Shown here: in pieces, positions 35,743-45,147 of the stretch
Layout: each line of letters starts with the position of its first letter
Position numbering within the stretch: the stretch's first letter is position 1
Origin: Leifsonia virtsii
GTDB lineage: Bacteria; Actinomycetota; Actinomycetes; Actinomycetales; Microbacteriaceae
Direction: 5' to 3'
DNA length: 64,000 nt
Assembly: GCF_030433675.1 (NCBI RefSeq)
Contig: NZ_JAROCB010000005.1
Span: forward strand, 248,001-312,000
Translations under genes and position numbers: made by a program
The notes under the pieces: model-generated
What the model was told of the DNA's origin: nothing
Databases searched by the model: none
Seen by the model: the letters and a program-made list of their open reading frames with translations, nothing else

Positions 35743-36738
35743 GTGTTCTCTCTCCCCGAAAGCTACGTCTGGGACTTCTGGCTGGCCGACGACGGCGACC
35801 GGTACCACCTGTTCTTCCTGTACGCGTCCAAGGCGCTGAAGGATCCGGACGCCCGTCACTACCGTGCATCGATCGGGCACGCGATCTCCGACGACCTCGT
35901 GAACTGGACCCGGGTCGTGGACGCCCTCGTGCGAAGCGACGCGCCCGCCTTCGACGAGCTCGCGACCTGGACCGGCAGCGTGGTCCGCGCCGACGACGGG
36001 CTGTGGCGCATGTTCTACACCGGCACTGTGCTCACCGGCCACGGGAACGTGCAGAGCATCGGTGTGGCGACGTCGCCCGACCTGTACGAGTGGACCAAGA
36101 GCGAGCGCAACCCGATCCTGACCGCGGACTCGCGCTGGTATGAGCGTCTCGCCGACGGGCACTGGCACGACGAGGCCTTCCGCGACCCCTGGGTCTACCG
36201 GGATGAGCGCGCCGGCGCGTGGCGCATGCTGATCACCGCGCGCTCGAACCATGGCCGGCCGGACGATCGCGGCGTCATCGCGACGGCTCTCTCCGGCGAC
36301 CTCGAGAACTGGGAGCTTCAGCCGCCGTTGAGCAGCCCCGGTGCCGGGTTCGGCCAGCTCGAGGTGCTGAACACCGCTGAGATCGACGGTGAGCACGTGC
36401 TCTTCTTCTCCTGTCTTGCCGCGGACCTCGCCGAGGAGCGACGAGTCACCGGGACCACCGGAGGCGTGTGGGCTGTCATGGCAGACGCGGAGGGTCGGTG
36501 GGATCCGCGACTGGCCGAGCAGCTGACCGAGCACGATCTCTATGTCGGACGCGTCATCCACGATAGGCAGACAGGTCGGCCGATGTTCCTGGCCTTCCGG
36601 AACTCAGCGCCGGATGGCTCTTTCGTCGGCGGGATCGCAGATCCGCGGAGCATCTCGGTGCGGGATGGACGGGTCGTGCTCGACGCTGTCGCCGGGATGC
36701 CGGATCCGGCTGTGGGCAGCGTGGTCGGAGGCCGCTGA
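35743..36738 (+). CDS. GH32-like beta-fructosidase, intracellular
   Basis: 331 residues from the GTG at 35743. Five-bladed-propeller GH32/GH68/GH43 features: the N-terminal block 'YVWDFWLADDGDRYHLFFLYA' with probable nucleophile Asp11 (key part), the 'FRDPWVYRD' RDP triad at 147-149, and 'QLEVLNTAEI' with probable acid/base Glu207. No C-terminal beta-sandwich, so shorter than classical invertase. No signal peptide. It should hydrolyse the fructoside imported by the preceding transporter. GH43 or GH62 activity cannot be excluded. Confidence 0.82.
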   Translation: MFSLPESYVWDFWLADDGDRYHLFFLYASKALKDPDARHYRASIGHAISDDLVNWTRVVDALVRSDAPAFDELATWTGSVVRADDGLWRMFYTGTVLTGHGNVQSIGVATSPDLYEWTKSERNPILTADSRWYERLADGHWHDEAFRDPWVYRDERAGAWRMLITARSNHGRPDDRGVIATALSGDLENWELQPPLSSPGAGFGQLEVLNTAEIDGEHVLFFSCLAADLAEERRVTGTTGGVWAVMADAEGRWDPRLAEQLTEHDLYVGRVIHDRQTGRPMFLAFRNSAPDGSFVGGIADPRSISVRDGRVVLDAVAGMPDPAVGSVVGGR

Positions 36739-36804
36739 CACCGCGCTCGCGGCGCAGGGACCTTCGGCCCGACGCGGCCGATGTGCCCGGCCTAGGGTCG
36801 GCGC

Positions 36805-38073
36805 ATGGAGGCAAGGGCGGCGGATGCGACGCCGATGGCGGCGGTCGACGCGGCGAACCTGGCGCTCGAGCGCGGCCAGCCGAACGTTGTGACGCTGGCC
36901 GGACTGCTCGCGCCCGGGGGCGTCGTGGATGCGGACGGCCGTCCCGATCCGGCCGCGCTGCGCGAGGTTCTCGCCCCGCGCATCGCGCGGGTGCCAGCCC
37001 TGCACCGCGTGCCCGTCGAGACCGGGGGAGAGTGGATGTGGCGTGCGGCCGTCCCGGACCTCGCCCACCACATCCGCGTGATCGACGCCTCCATGTCTTT
37101 CGAGCGCACCTGCGCGCGCGTCGTGATGACGCCGGTCGATCCCGGCCGGCCGCTCTGGGAGCTGCTGCTCGTGCCGCACGCCGACGGCGACCGCTGCGGG
37201 ATGCTGTTCCGGCTGCACCACGCCGTCGCCGACGGGCTCGGGGCCGAGGCCCTGGTCGCAGCGCTCTCCGACGAGGCGCCGGGCGAGGAGGCCGCCGGCG
37301 CTAGGCCCTCCGAGCCTGCGCCCGCCGCACGCCGTCCGCTCCTCCGCCGCTGGGGCGACCTCGCCGTGCAGACGGCCGCCGTCTTCCGGCGCAGCGTCCG
37401 CTCCGGCGTGCTGCTCGGACCGCTCGGGCCGACCCGCGACGTCGCCTTCCTCGACGTCGACCTGGAGCGCCTGCACGACGGCGCCCACCGGCTCGGCGGC
37501 ACCGTCGGCGATGCGTTCCTCGCCGCGTTCGGGCACGGGATGCGCGCGATGCTCACGGCGGCGGGCGAGACCCCGCCGGACTCAGTCCCGGTGTCGAGCC
37601 CTGTGCGGCTCGCGCGCCGGGCGGGAGAGGGGAACGCCACGGGCGTGATGCTGATCCCGATCCCCGTCGCGGGCTCCGACGCCGACGCCGACATCGCGGG
37701 GAGCGTCGCGCGCGTCGCGTCCCTCACCCGCTCCGAGAAGGCCCGCGCCCGCGCGGTCGGCACGTACCGTCTGATGAGCAACCCGCGCGCGGCCCGGATG
37801 CTGATGCACTTCGCGCGGAGCCAGCGCGCGGTCGGCGCCATCGCGTCCGAGCTCACCGGACCTCCGGAGACGCTGCGGCTGGCCGGTGCGGAGCTCATCG
37901 CTGCGTGGCCGCTCGCGCTGCTCTCCGGCAACGTCCGCGTCGGCGCGCTCGCCGTGTCCTACGCCGGGCGCTTCCGGGTCAGCATCCAGACCGACGCGTC
38001 GCACCTGCCCCCGGCACGGGTGCTCGCCGACGGGATGGAGCGAGCACTGGAGCGGATCGCCGCGCAGGCGTAG
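36805..38073 (+). CDS. WS/DGAT-family wax ester synthase/diacylglycerol acyltransferase
   Basis: 422 residues from the ATG at 36805; TAGGGT 6 nt before it suggests a leaderless transcript. Active-site motif 'RLHHAVADGLGAEAL' (HHxxxDG at 138-144) and the C-terminal 'LLSGNVRVGALAVSYAGRFRVSI' block typical of WS/DGAT enzymes. These make storage triacylglycerol or wax esters from acyl-CoA. It stands alone among sugar genes. Length is slightly below the usual 450-480, with the extreme N-terminus shortened. Confidence 0.87.
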   Translation: MEARAADATPMAAVDAANLALERGQPNVVTLAGLLAPGGVVDADGRPDPAALREVLAPRIARVPALHRVPVETGGEWMWRAAVPDLAHHIRVIDASMSFERTCARVVMTPVDPGRPLWELLLVPHADGDRCGMLFRLHHAVADGLGAEALVAALSDEAPGEEAAGARPSEPAPAARRPLLRRWGDLAVQTAAVFRRSVRSGVLLGPLGPTRDVAFLDVDLERLHDGAHRLGGTVGDAFLAAFGHGMRAMLTAAGETPPDSVPVSSPVRLARRAGEGNATGVMLIPIPVAGSDADADIAGSVARVASLTRSEKARARAVGTYRLMSNPRAARMLMHFARSQRAVGAIASELTGPPETLRLAGAELIAAWPLALLSGNVRVGALAVSYAGRFRVSIQTDASHLPPARVLADGMERALERIAAQA

Positions 38074-38105
38074 CCCGAGCGGGCGTGACGAACGTGAAGC
38101 GACGT

Positions 38106-38135
38106 GGCCGCCACCGCCGAAGATTTCGGTGGCGG
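38106..38135. repeat. Hairpin element of the 'GGCCGCCACCGCCGA' family, copy 1
   Basis: 30 bp matching 40634-40663 at 28 of 30 positions; folds into a hairpin through GCCACCG and CGGTGGC. Sits 33 nt after the acyltransferase stop. Together the two copies flank the M1 peptidase gene. Confidence 0.75.
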
Positions 38136-38231
38136 GCCGACAACGACGTTCCCGCCGAACCTCGACGCATGCCGGAAACACGCGGTGGATAGGGTCTGAA
38201 GACTCACCAGAGAGACCACCCAGGAGGATCC

Positions 38232-40574
38232 ATGCGTTCGGGGAGACACCACCATCCACCCATCGGCCGACGCCTCGCCGCCGTGGCCGCCACGGCGGCG
38301 ATCGTCGCGGCCATCCAGCTGCCGATCGCCGCGCCGGCGGCCGCCGCGCCGGCACCCGGCGCGCCGACCATCGGCGACACGCTCTTCGCGGGAATCGGCA
38401 ACGGGGGCTACGACGTGACCCACTACGACGTCGCCATCGCCTACAACGACGACAAGACCATCGACGCGACGACCACGATCAGCGCGACGGCGACGCAGGA
38501 GCTCTCGTCGTTCTCGCTCGACCTGGAAGGTCTCACGGTCGGCGCCGTGCAGGTGAACGGCGTCCCGGCGGCGAGCTTCGACCGGAGCAGCGACCCGGCC
38601 ACCTCGTCCTACAAGCTGAACATCGTGCCGGTTTCACCCGTGTCGGGGGCGTTCACCGTTCAGGTCGCCTACTCGGGGTCGCCGGTCACGCACGTCGACC
38701 CGGACGGCTCCAGCGAGGGCTGGGTGCTCACCAGCGACGGCTTCACCGCCCTCGGCCAGCCGGTTGGGACCATGACGTGGCTGCCCAGCAACAACACCCC
38801 GGCGGACAAGGCCACCTACGACATCTCCATCACCGCGCCGAACACCGTCGGAGGGGCACCGGCCGCCGCCGTCAGCAACGGGCAGCTGGTGACGGCGACG
38901 CCGGTCGGCGACGGCAGCCGCACCACGTGGCACTGGCAGCAGAACAAGCCGATGGCCACCGAGCTCGCGATGATCTCCTACGGCAAGTACCTGACCTATG
39001 AGTCGGACATTGCGCTCTCGAGCGGCCGCACCATCCACGAGTGGACATTCGTCGACCCCGCCGTCACGACGGCGAATCAGACGACCATCCAGGCCCGTCG
39101 TGCCGCGCTTCCCGAGATCCTGAACTACCTGGAAGCGCACTACGGACCATACCCGGGCGACAGCACCGGCTTCGTCGTCGACATCACGAGCCTGGGATAC
39201 GCGCTCGAGACCCAGGACAGGCCGTACTTCGAGCGGTCCGTGAGCCAGTCCACGTTCATCCATGAGCTCGCGCACCAGTGGTTCGGCGACTCCGTCACCC
39301 CGGGCGACTGGAACAGCATCTGGCTGAACGAAGGACCTGCCACGTTCATCCCGACGCAGTATGCGTACGACCACGGGACGTCGGCCAACTCGACCGCCAC
39401 CACGTACTTCAACCTGTGGAACTCGACGGCCGCGAGCAACTCCCGGTGGACCATCCCTCCTGCGGGGATGACCGACCCGGCCGACCTCTTCGACTGGCAG
39501 GTCTACTCGCGGGGCGCGATGACGCTGGAGGCCCTGCGCCAGGCGATCACGCCCGCCGTGTTCGACGACGTGATGAAGACCTGGACAACACGGTACGCCG
39601 GGCAGAGCCGCGATACGCACGACTTCATCGCGCTCGCCGAGGAGCTCTCCGGCAGGGACCTGACCGCCTTCTTCCAGGACTGGCTGTTCGACGCCGACAA
39701 GCCCGCGTGGCCGGCCACCTCGACGCTGACGCTGGCCTCCGCTCCGGCGACCGGCTCGGTGCACCCGGGCGACACGGTCGACTACACGCTGTCGCTCGCC
39801 AACACCGGGCAGGTGCCGCTCACCGGCGGTATCGTCCGGGTGGATGCGGCCGACCTGGTCGACGACGCCGACCTCGCGACGCTCCCGGCCGATCTGGTCG
39901 CGAGCGGCTCCACACTCCAGTGGACGGTGCCGGACACGGCGCTCGGCGACACCGCGACGACGACGTTCTCGGCCACGGTGAAGGCGGCCTCGTCAGGCGG
40001 GACCCTGACGGCCACCGCCACCGGAGCGACGCTCGGGATCACGTGCGCGACGTGCACCTCCACCCTCACGACGCCGGTCGTCACCGGGCCGGCGCCGATC
40101 ACCGAGGCGGACCTCACCGATGCCACCCGCAACGGCGTCACCGCGTCGCCCGACACCATTGCACCCGGCGCGAAGGTCACCGTGACACTGCCGACCTCGG
40201 CGTATGACGGTCAGACGGTGACGGCGCTGCTGTTCTCCAGCCCGCGGACCCTGGGGACCTCGACGGTGACGAACCGGGCGATCACGGTCACCATCCCTGC
40301 GGATGCGGCTCTCGGGGCGCACAAGCTGGCGCTCGCCGACGCCTCCGGCGCTCTGATCGGCTGGGACGACCTCTCCCTGGCGGCCGCGGTGGCCGGGACC
40401 GGCAGCGGTTCCGGCACGTCCGACGCAGCGAGCGCGGGCGGAACGGGCGACCCGCTGGCGAGCACCGGCTCGACCATCGCCGGGCCGGCGATCGCGGGCG
40501 GTGCGCTCGCGCTCCTCATCGGTGTTGCGGCGGTCACGTTGGCGGCTGTCCGTCGCCGCCGGACGACCGAGTAG
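38232..40574 (+). CDS. Secreted M1-family metallopeptidase with LAXTG sortase signal
   Basis: 780 residues from the ATG at 38232. Signal peptide ending near residue 39 (PAAAAPA). M1 (gluzincin) catalytic module: 'FIHELAHQWFGD' (HExxH 344-348) and downstream Glu in 'LNEGPATF' (367). The usual GAMEN loop is 'ALETQDRP', as in other actinobacterial M1 enzymes. Residues about 490-730 are beta-sandwich (CARDB/DUF11-like) repeats. The C-terminus has 'LASTG', a hydrophobic span and RRRR, a class E sortase anchor. Cell-wall-attached aminopeptidase or oligopeptidase. Confidence 0.9.
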   Translation: MRSGRHHHPPIGRRLAAVAATAAIVAAIQLPIAAPAAAAPAPGAPTIGDTLFAGIGNGGYDVTHYDVAIAYNDDKTIDATTTISATATQELSSFSLDLEGLTVGAVQVNGVPAASFDRSSDPATSSYKLNIVPVSPVSGAFTVQVAYSGSPVTHVDPDGSSEGWVLTSDGFTALGQPVGTMTWLPSNNTPADKATYDISITAPNTVGGAPAAAVSNGQLVTATPVGDGSRTTWHWQQNKPMATELAMISYGKYLTYESDIALSSGRTIHEWTFVDPAVTTANQTTIQARRAALPEILNYLEAHYGPYPGDSTGFVVDITSLGYALETQDRPYFERSVSQSTFIHELAHQWFGDSVTPGDWNSIWLNEGPATFIPTQYAYDHGTSANSTATTYFNLWNSTAASNSRWTIPPAGMTDPADLFDWQVYSRGAMTLEALRQAITPAVFDDVMKTWTTRYAGQSRDTHDFIALAEELSGRDLTAFFQDWLFDADKPAWPATSTLTLASAPATGSVHPGDTVDYTLSLANTGQVPLTGGIVRVDAADLVDDADLATLPADLVASGSTLQWTVPDTALGDTATTTFSATVKAASSGGTLTATATGATLGITCATCTSTLTTPVVTGPAPITEADLTDATRNGVTASPDTIAPGAKVTVTLPTSAYDGQTVTALLFSSPRTLGTSTVTNRAITVTIPADAALGAHKLALADASGALIGWDDLSLAAAVAGTGSGSGTSDAASAGGTGDPLASTGSTIAGPAIAGGALALLIGVAAVTLAAVRRRRTTE

Positions 40575-40630
40575 CCCGGGCGCGGATCGGCGCGGGCGCT
40601 GCACCAGCGGATCTCCCGACCGATCGAGGA

Positions 40631-40668
40631 CCTGGCCGCCACCGCCGATGACTTCGGTGGCGGCCAGG
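40631..40668. repeat. Hairpin element of the 'GGCCGCCACCGCCGA' family, copy 2
   Basis: Perfect 14-bp arms CCTGGCCGCCACCG (40631-40644) and CGGTGGCGGCCAGG (40655-40668). Lies between the convergent M1 peptidase and GH127 genes. Likely bidirectional terminator; near-identical to the sequence at 38106. Confidence 0.8.
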
Positions 40669-40674
40669 TGGCTG

Positions 40675-42591
40675 TCAGCCTCCCGCGCGAGGGAGGAACA
40701 CGCGCATGGTGCTGGGCCCGTGGTTCGCCCAGCGGAAGTACGGCTCCAGCCGGAGCGGTCGCTCCTCCTCTGCGCCCGGCGCCGCCGGCTGCGATCCGTA
40801 GGGCCAGCCGGGATGCGCCTGCGGGCGCAGCCGCACGGTCACCTCGGCGCCGGTCGGCGTGGCCACGAGAGGGCGGTCGTCGGCGAGGAGGACCGCATCC
40901 ACGTCGGTGCCGGAGGGCAGCCCAGTGGACTCGGCGCACAGCACGAGCGGTCCGCGCTCGACCGCCACGGTGCCGCGGAGCGCGTCGATCGCGGGCGCCG
41001 GGTAGGCGAACCGCGGGAGCATCGGCAGCTCGACCCGCACGGGCTCCTCCGGCCGGAACTCGTCGACGATCCGCGCATAGCCGTCCCGCACCTCCACCGG
41101 CGCGCCCGCGTACGAGACGCGAGCGCCCTCGGCCCAGGCGGGGATGCGGACCGCGAGCTCCGTCTCGGCGCCCGACTCGGCCTCCAGCACGATCGAGCCG
41201 TCGAACGGGTACCCGCCCGCCCGCATCCGCAGCGACACCGCGACGCCGTCGCCGGTCGTGGTCGTCAGCTCCGCGTCCGCGAACTGGTGCACCTGGATGC
41301 CGTGCTCGCTCGCGGTGGCGACGTAGGACGCGACGCTGGCGAGTGTCCGGGCGACGTTCGTCGGGCAGCACGACACCTCGAACCACGGCGCCCGGAGGCT
41401 CGACTCCGCTCGCTCGCTCAGCTCGTCCTCCGCGGGGACCGTTCCGCGGACCCGCTGGTGCAGGGTGTTCGCGTAGTAGAAGGCGCGCCCGTCCTCGCGC
41501 GGGGAGACGAGCACTGCGTTGAGCAGCGTCCGCTCGATCAGGTCGGCGTACTTGCTGTCGCCGGTCTGCAGCAGCAGCCGCCAGCTCAGCATGACGGACC
41601 CGATCGCCGCGCACGTCTCGGCGTAGGCGCGGTCCGGCGGGAGCTCGTAGTCCGACCCGAACTCCTCGTTCTGGTGGTGCGCTCCAACGCCGCCGGTGAG
41701 GTAGGTGCGCCGCGCGACCGTGCTCTCCCACTGCCGTTCGACCGCATTCAGCAGCTCGGCGTCGCCGAACTCGGTCGCCACATCCACCGCGCCCGCCGCC
41801 AGGTACATCGCGCGCACCGCGTGGCCGCGCAGGTGGTCGGCCGCGCGTACGGGCCGGTCGTCGAGGAAGTACTCGCTGCCCTGGAACAACGTGGTCTTGA
41901 GGCTCCGGCGGCCGCGACGCTCCACGAACAGCCGGGCGAGTTCGAGGTAACGCGGCTCGTCGAGGGCCCGGCCGAGTTCGGCGAGGGCGGTCTCGATCTC
42001 CGGATGCCCGCACACCGCGTCGCGGCCGTCCGGCCCGAACACCTCGTAGACGTGGTCCGCGAGCCGTCGCGCCACCGCCACGATGGTGTCGTCGTGGCCG
42101 GTGCGGAACCGCGCGACCGCGGCCTGGAACAGGTGCCCGAAACAGTACAGCTCGTGCCCCCACTCGAGGTCGAAGAAACGGGGACGCTGCCCCGGGCGGC
42201 CGAAGGATGTGTGCAGGTAGCCGTCCGGCTCCTGCGCCGCAGCCACCCGATCGACGAGCGAGAGGTAGGTCTGCTCCAGCTGCGGGTCCGCCGAGCGGCC
42301 CAGCTCCCAGGCCATCGTCTCCAGCAGCTTGTAGACCTCCGAATCGACGAACTCGATGCCGTCGTGGTGCTCGGCGACGGTGCCCGCCGCCGCCCGGTCG
42401 AAGTTGCCGATCCAGCCGATCCGCTCCATCCAGGTCAGGCAGTGCCCGATGATCGTGGAGGCGTTCAGCTCCTGCTTCTCACCCCAGAAGCCGCCGACGA
42501 TGCGGAGCTCCTCCGGCCCGAGCGGTCGCAGCCGGGCGTGCGAGGGCATCACGGGGCCGCCGATGCGGGTCCGCGGGGTGGTGTCGGTCAT
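40675..42591 (-). CDS. GH127 beta-L-arabinofuranosidase-like enzyme
   Basis: 638 residues from the ATG at 42591 (AGGAG site; overlaps the upstream stop by 4 nt). All key GH127 residues are seen: acid/base Glu in 'NEEFGSDYELP' (309-310 region), 'ETC' at 325-327 and the Cys pair of 'SCCPTN' at 408-409. In HypBA1 of Bifidobacterium these bind zinc and supply the Cys nucleophile. No signal peptide, so cytoplasmic. Last gene of the operon lacI-SBP-permeases-GH-G-GH127. Acts on beta-L-arabinofuranosides, possibly from plant hydroxyproline-rich glycoproteins (family knowledge). Confidence 0.9.
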   Translation of the reverse strand: MTDTTPRTRIGGPVMPSHARLRPLGPEELRIVGGFWGEKQELNASTIIGHCLTWMERIGWIGNFDRAAAGTVAEHHDGIEFVDSEVYKLLETMAWELGRSADPQLEQTYLSLVDRVAAAQEPDGYLHTSFGRPGQRPRFFDLEWGHELYCFGHLFQAAVARFRTGHDDTIVAVARRLADHVYEVFGPDGRDAVCGHPEIETALAELGRALDEPRYLELARLFVERRGRRSLKTTLFQGSEYFLDDRPVRAADHLRGHAVRAMYLAAGAVDVATEFGDAELLNAVERQWESTVARRTYLTGGVGAHHQNEEFGSDYELPPDRAYAETCAAIGSVMLSWRLLLQTGDSKYADLIERTLLNAVLVSPREDGRAFYYANTLHQRVRGTVPAEDELSERAESSLRAPWFEVSCCPTNVARTLASVASYVATASEHGIQVHQFADAELTTTTGDGVAVSLRMRAGGYPFDGSIVLEAESGAETELAVRIPAWAEGARVSYAGAPVEVRDGYARIVDEFRPEEPVRVELPMLPRFAYPAPAIDALRGTVAVERGPLVLCAESTGLPSGTDVDAVLLADDRPLVATPTGAEVTVRLRPQAHPGWPYGSQPAAPGAEEERPLRLEPYFRWANHGPSTMRVFLPRAGG

Positions 42592-44327
42592 CGTTCTCCT
42601 GTCAGGGCCGCGGGTGCGGCGGCCGGCTCGGCCCGGCGGCCCGCATCGGCGGCGAGCGCCAGGTAGACGCTCGCCGTCCAGCTGTAGGCGCGGTCGCGCA
42701 GGCCTGCGCCCGTGCGCGCGTCGAAGTTCTCGGCGAAACCGGACCGTTCGCAGACGGCCCGGAAGCGCTCGCTCACGCGATCGGCCAGCGCGCCGTGCCC
42801 GGACCGGCGCAGACCGTCCTCCATCAGCGCGGTGGACGGGGCCCACACCGGGCCGCGCCAGTAGCCGTCATCCTCGTACTCAGGCGAGTCGACCGGCTCC
42901 GTCGCGGGCCCCCACTCGGTGAGGTGACCCTCGATCCGCCGGGCCAGCGCCTCCGCGACGTCGCCGGGGAGCAGCTCGCCCAGCACGATCGGCAGGGTGG
43001 TGAGCAGGCTGCGCGAGGGCACGGCCTCGCCCGTCCGCACGGAGCGCGCGACGAAGCCGTCGCCGGTCCACAGCTCGTCGAACAGGGCGTCGGTGAGGTC
43101 GTGCCGCGCGGTCTCCCACTCCTCCGTCGGCAGGCCGAGACTCTCCGCCAGCAGGCTGAGCTCGCGCAGCTGCAGGATGAGGAACGCGGCCAGATCCGGC
43201 GCCTCCACCACCCCTCCGCGGTCGAATGCAGTGGAGTTGTCCCAGCCGCTGTCGTTGCCGTGCTGGTAGTACGGCAGCCGGTGCCCGGGGCGGCGCCGGT
43301 GGTCGAGCCAGAACCGCGTCCAGGCGGCCAGGCGGTCGTGGACCACCCTGCGCTCCTCCTCGGTGAACGCCCGTGGCGAGCGCTCCCGCAGCTGTGCAAA
43401 GGCCCAGCCGTGGATGGGCGGCTTGACGAAGTTGTAGAGTACCTCCGAGTGAGTGACCGAATCCGGGAGTGCACCGGAGGGGTCCTGGTGGTCGAACGGC
43501 AGCAGGAACTGATCGAGCGCGGCATCCGGGTCGGCCGGCGCGAGCGCGATCGCGTTGAAGCAGTGGTCCCAGCTCCACACCTTGTCCATCCAGTGCTTCG
43601 ACATCAGCACGGCCTCGCGGCCGACGAACCCGGCGGGCGAGACGGTGGCGGACCACATGACGTAGGCGGCCTTGACCGCGGCGGCGCCGGCTTCCCATCC
43701 GGCCATGCGTCCGCTGTACTCCGCGAACTCCGCCTCCCTCCGCCGGGCGAGCACGGCGAAGGTCCCGGTCGCGACGAACGGTGCGGCCGCCGTGCCGATC
43801 TCCTCGAGCACCGCCTCCCACTCGTCTTGATCGCCGCCGAACTCCACGAACCGGTCGCCGCGGCCGAGCCTCTGATCGCCCACGACCGTGGGCGACCCGG
43901 TGAGGGTCGTGAGCCGGTAGCGCCTGCCCGACTCGTAGCTCGTCAGCGTGACGGAGCCGTCGACCGGATCGGTGAACAGGTAGCCGCCCGTGAAAGGCGT
44001 CAGCTCGTCGCCGGCCTCGAAGCGCAGGCCCAGTCCGTCCCCCCGGAAGCGGACCCCCTGGCCGTCCTCGAACGCGGCCTGCACCGTGCGCTCGCCGACG
44101 CTCCAGGAGAGGACGGACGGCGTGGCCCGCACCTCCGCGCCCACCACGCTGCCATCGAGCACCGGGAGCAGGCGGAACACGGCATGCATCCCGCCGGTGT
44201 GGGTGACCAGGTGGATGTCGTCCACGGTGCGGTGCAGGCCGACGACCCGGGAGAGGTCCATCCAGGCGCCGCGGCGCGAGAACGGGATCTCGGCGATGTC
44301 GAACGAGAAGGCGTGCTCAGCTCCCAT
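42588..44327 (-). CDS. Clan GH-G (GH63/GH37-type) glycosidase
   Basis: 579 residues from the ATG at 44327, one nucleotide before the permease stop. N-terminal beta-sandwich followed by an (alpha/alpha)6 barrel: 'DKVWSWDHCFNAIAL', 'NDSGWDNSTAFDRGG' and 'DDGYWRGPVWAPSTALMEDGL' match the catalytic-site blocks of GH63 and related alpha-glucosidase/mannosylglycerate hydrolase enzymes. No signal peptide. Probably trims the oligosaccharide brought in by the operon's transporter before or after GH127. Exact linkage unknown; GH63 versus an unassigned sister family cannot be settled here. Confidence 0.8.
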   Translation of the reverse strand: MGAEHAFSFDIAEIPFSRRGAWMDLSRVVGLHRTVDDIHLVTHTGGMHAVFRLLPVLDGSVVGAEVRATPSVLSWSVGERTVQAAFEDGQGVRFRGDGLGLRFEAGDELTPFTGGYLFTDPVDGSVTLTSYESGRRYRLTTLTGSPTVVGDQRLGRGDRFVEFGGDQDEWEAVLEEIGTAAAPFVATGTFAVLARRREAEFAEYSGRMAGWEAGAAAVKAAYVMWSATVSPAGFVGREAVLMSKHWMDKVWSWDHCFNAIALAPADPDAALDQFLLPFDHQDPSGALPDSVTHSEVLYNFVKPPIHGWAFAQLRERSPRAFTEEERRVVHDRLAAWTRFWLDHRRRPGHRLPYYQHGNDSGWDNSTAFDRGGVVEAPDLAAFLILQLRELSLLAESLGLPTEEWETARHDLTDALFDELWTGDGFVARSVRTGEAVPSRSLLTTLPIVLGELLPGDVAEALARRIEGHLTEWGPATEPVDSPEYEDDGYWRGPVWAPSTALMEDGLRRSGHGALADRVSERFRAVCERSGFAENFDARTGAGLRDRAYSWTASVYLALAADAGRRAEPAAAPAALTGER

Positions 44328-44328
44328 C

Positions 44329-45147
44329 TCAGTCCTTCACCGCCCCCGCGGTCACACCGGCGGCGACGTAGCGCTGCGCGAGCACGAGAAGCACGGCGGC
44401 CGGGATCGAGGCGACCACAGCCGTCGCCATGATCGCGTTCCACTCCTGGTTGTTGTTGCCGATGTACTTGTAGATGCCCAGAGTGATGGTCTGCAGCGTC
44501 CCGCCGCTGTTCAGCGTCGACGAGAAGATGAAGTCGGACCACGCCCACAGGAACGCGAACAGCGACACCGTCACCACCGCGTTGCGGCTGACCGGCAGCA
44601 CGATCGACTGGAAGGTGCGCCAGGCACCGGCCCCGTCGATCTTGGCTGCACTCATCAGCTCGTCCGGGATGCCGGCCATGAACGCCGAGAAGATCAGCAC
44701 GCCGAACGGCACCGCCAGGGTGGAGTCGGCGATGATCAGACCCCAGAGGGTGTTCAGGATGCCCAGGTTCAGGTAGATCGCGTAGAACCCCATCGCCATG
44801 ATGATCCCGGGGATCATCTGCGCGATCAGCAGCACGAAGTTGAGGGCGCCGCGCCCGCGCGGCCGCAGCTTCGCGAGCGAGTACGCGGCCGGGGCCGACA
44901 GGGCGACCGTGAGGATCACCGTGCCGATGCCGACCAGCAGGCTCGTGCCGAGGTACGGCAGCTGCTGGCTGAGCACCGCCTGATATCCCTCGAAGGTCGC
45001 GTGGATGGGGAACAGGTTCGGCGGGCTCTTCCGCATCTCGGAGGTCGGCGTCAGCGAGACGTTGATCATCCAGTAGACGGGGAACAGCATGATGAGGGTC
45101 AGGACGACGCCCACGAGCGTCTTCCACCAGGAGCGCCGGCGGTTCAT
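44329..45147 (-). CDS. CUT1 ABC transporter permease (MalG type), GH127 operon
   Basis: 272 residues from the ATG at 45147, overlapping its partner's stop by 4 nt. Six transmembrane segments; EAA loop 'ELMSAAKIDGAGAWRTFQSIVLP'; end 'RYVAAGVTAGAVKD'. Short cytoplasmic N-terminus 'MNRRRSWWK'. Paired with the permease at 45144-46115. Confidence 0.92.
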   Translation of the reverse strand: MNRRRSWWKTLVGVVLTLIMLFPVYWMINVSLTPTSEMRKSPPNLFPIHATFEGYQAVLSQQLPYLGTSLLVGIGTVILTVALSAPAAYSLAKLRPRGRGALNFVLLIAQMIPGIIMAMGFYAIYLNLGILNTLWGLIIADSTLAVPFGVLIFSAFMAGIPDELMSAAKIDGAGAWRTFQSIVLPVSRNAVVTVSLFAFLWAWSDFIFSSTLNSGGTLQTITLGIYKYIGNNNQEWNAIMATAVVASIPAAVLLVLAQRYVAAGVTAGAVKD

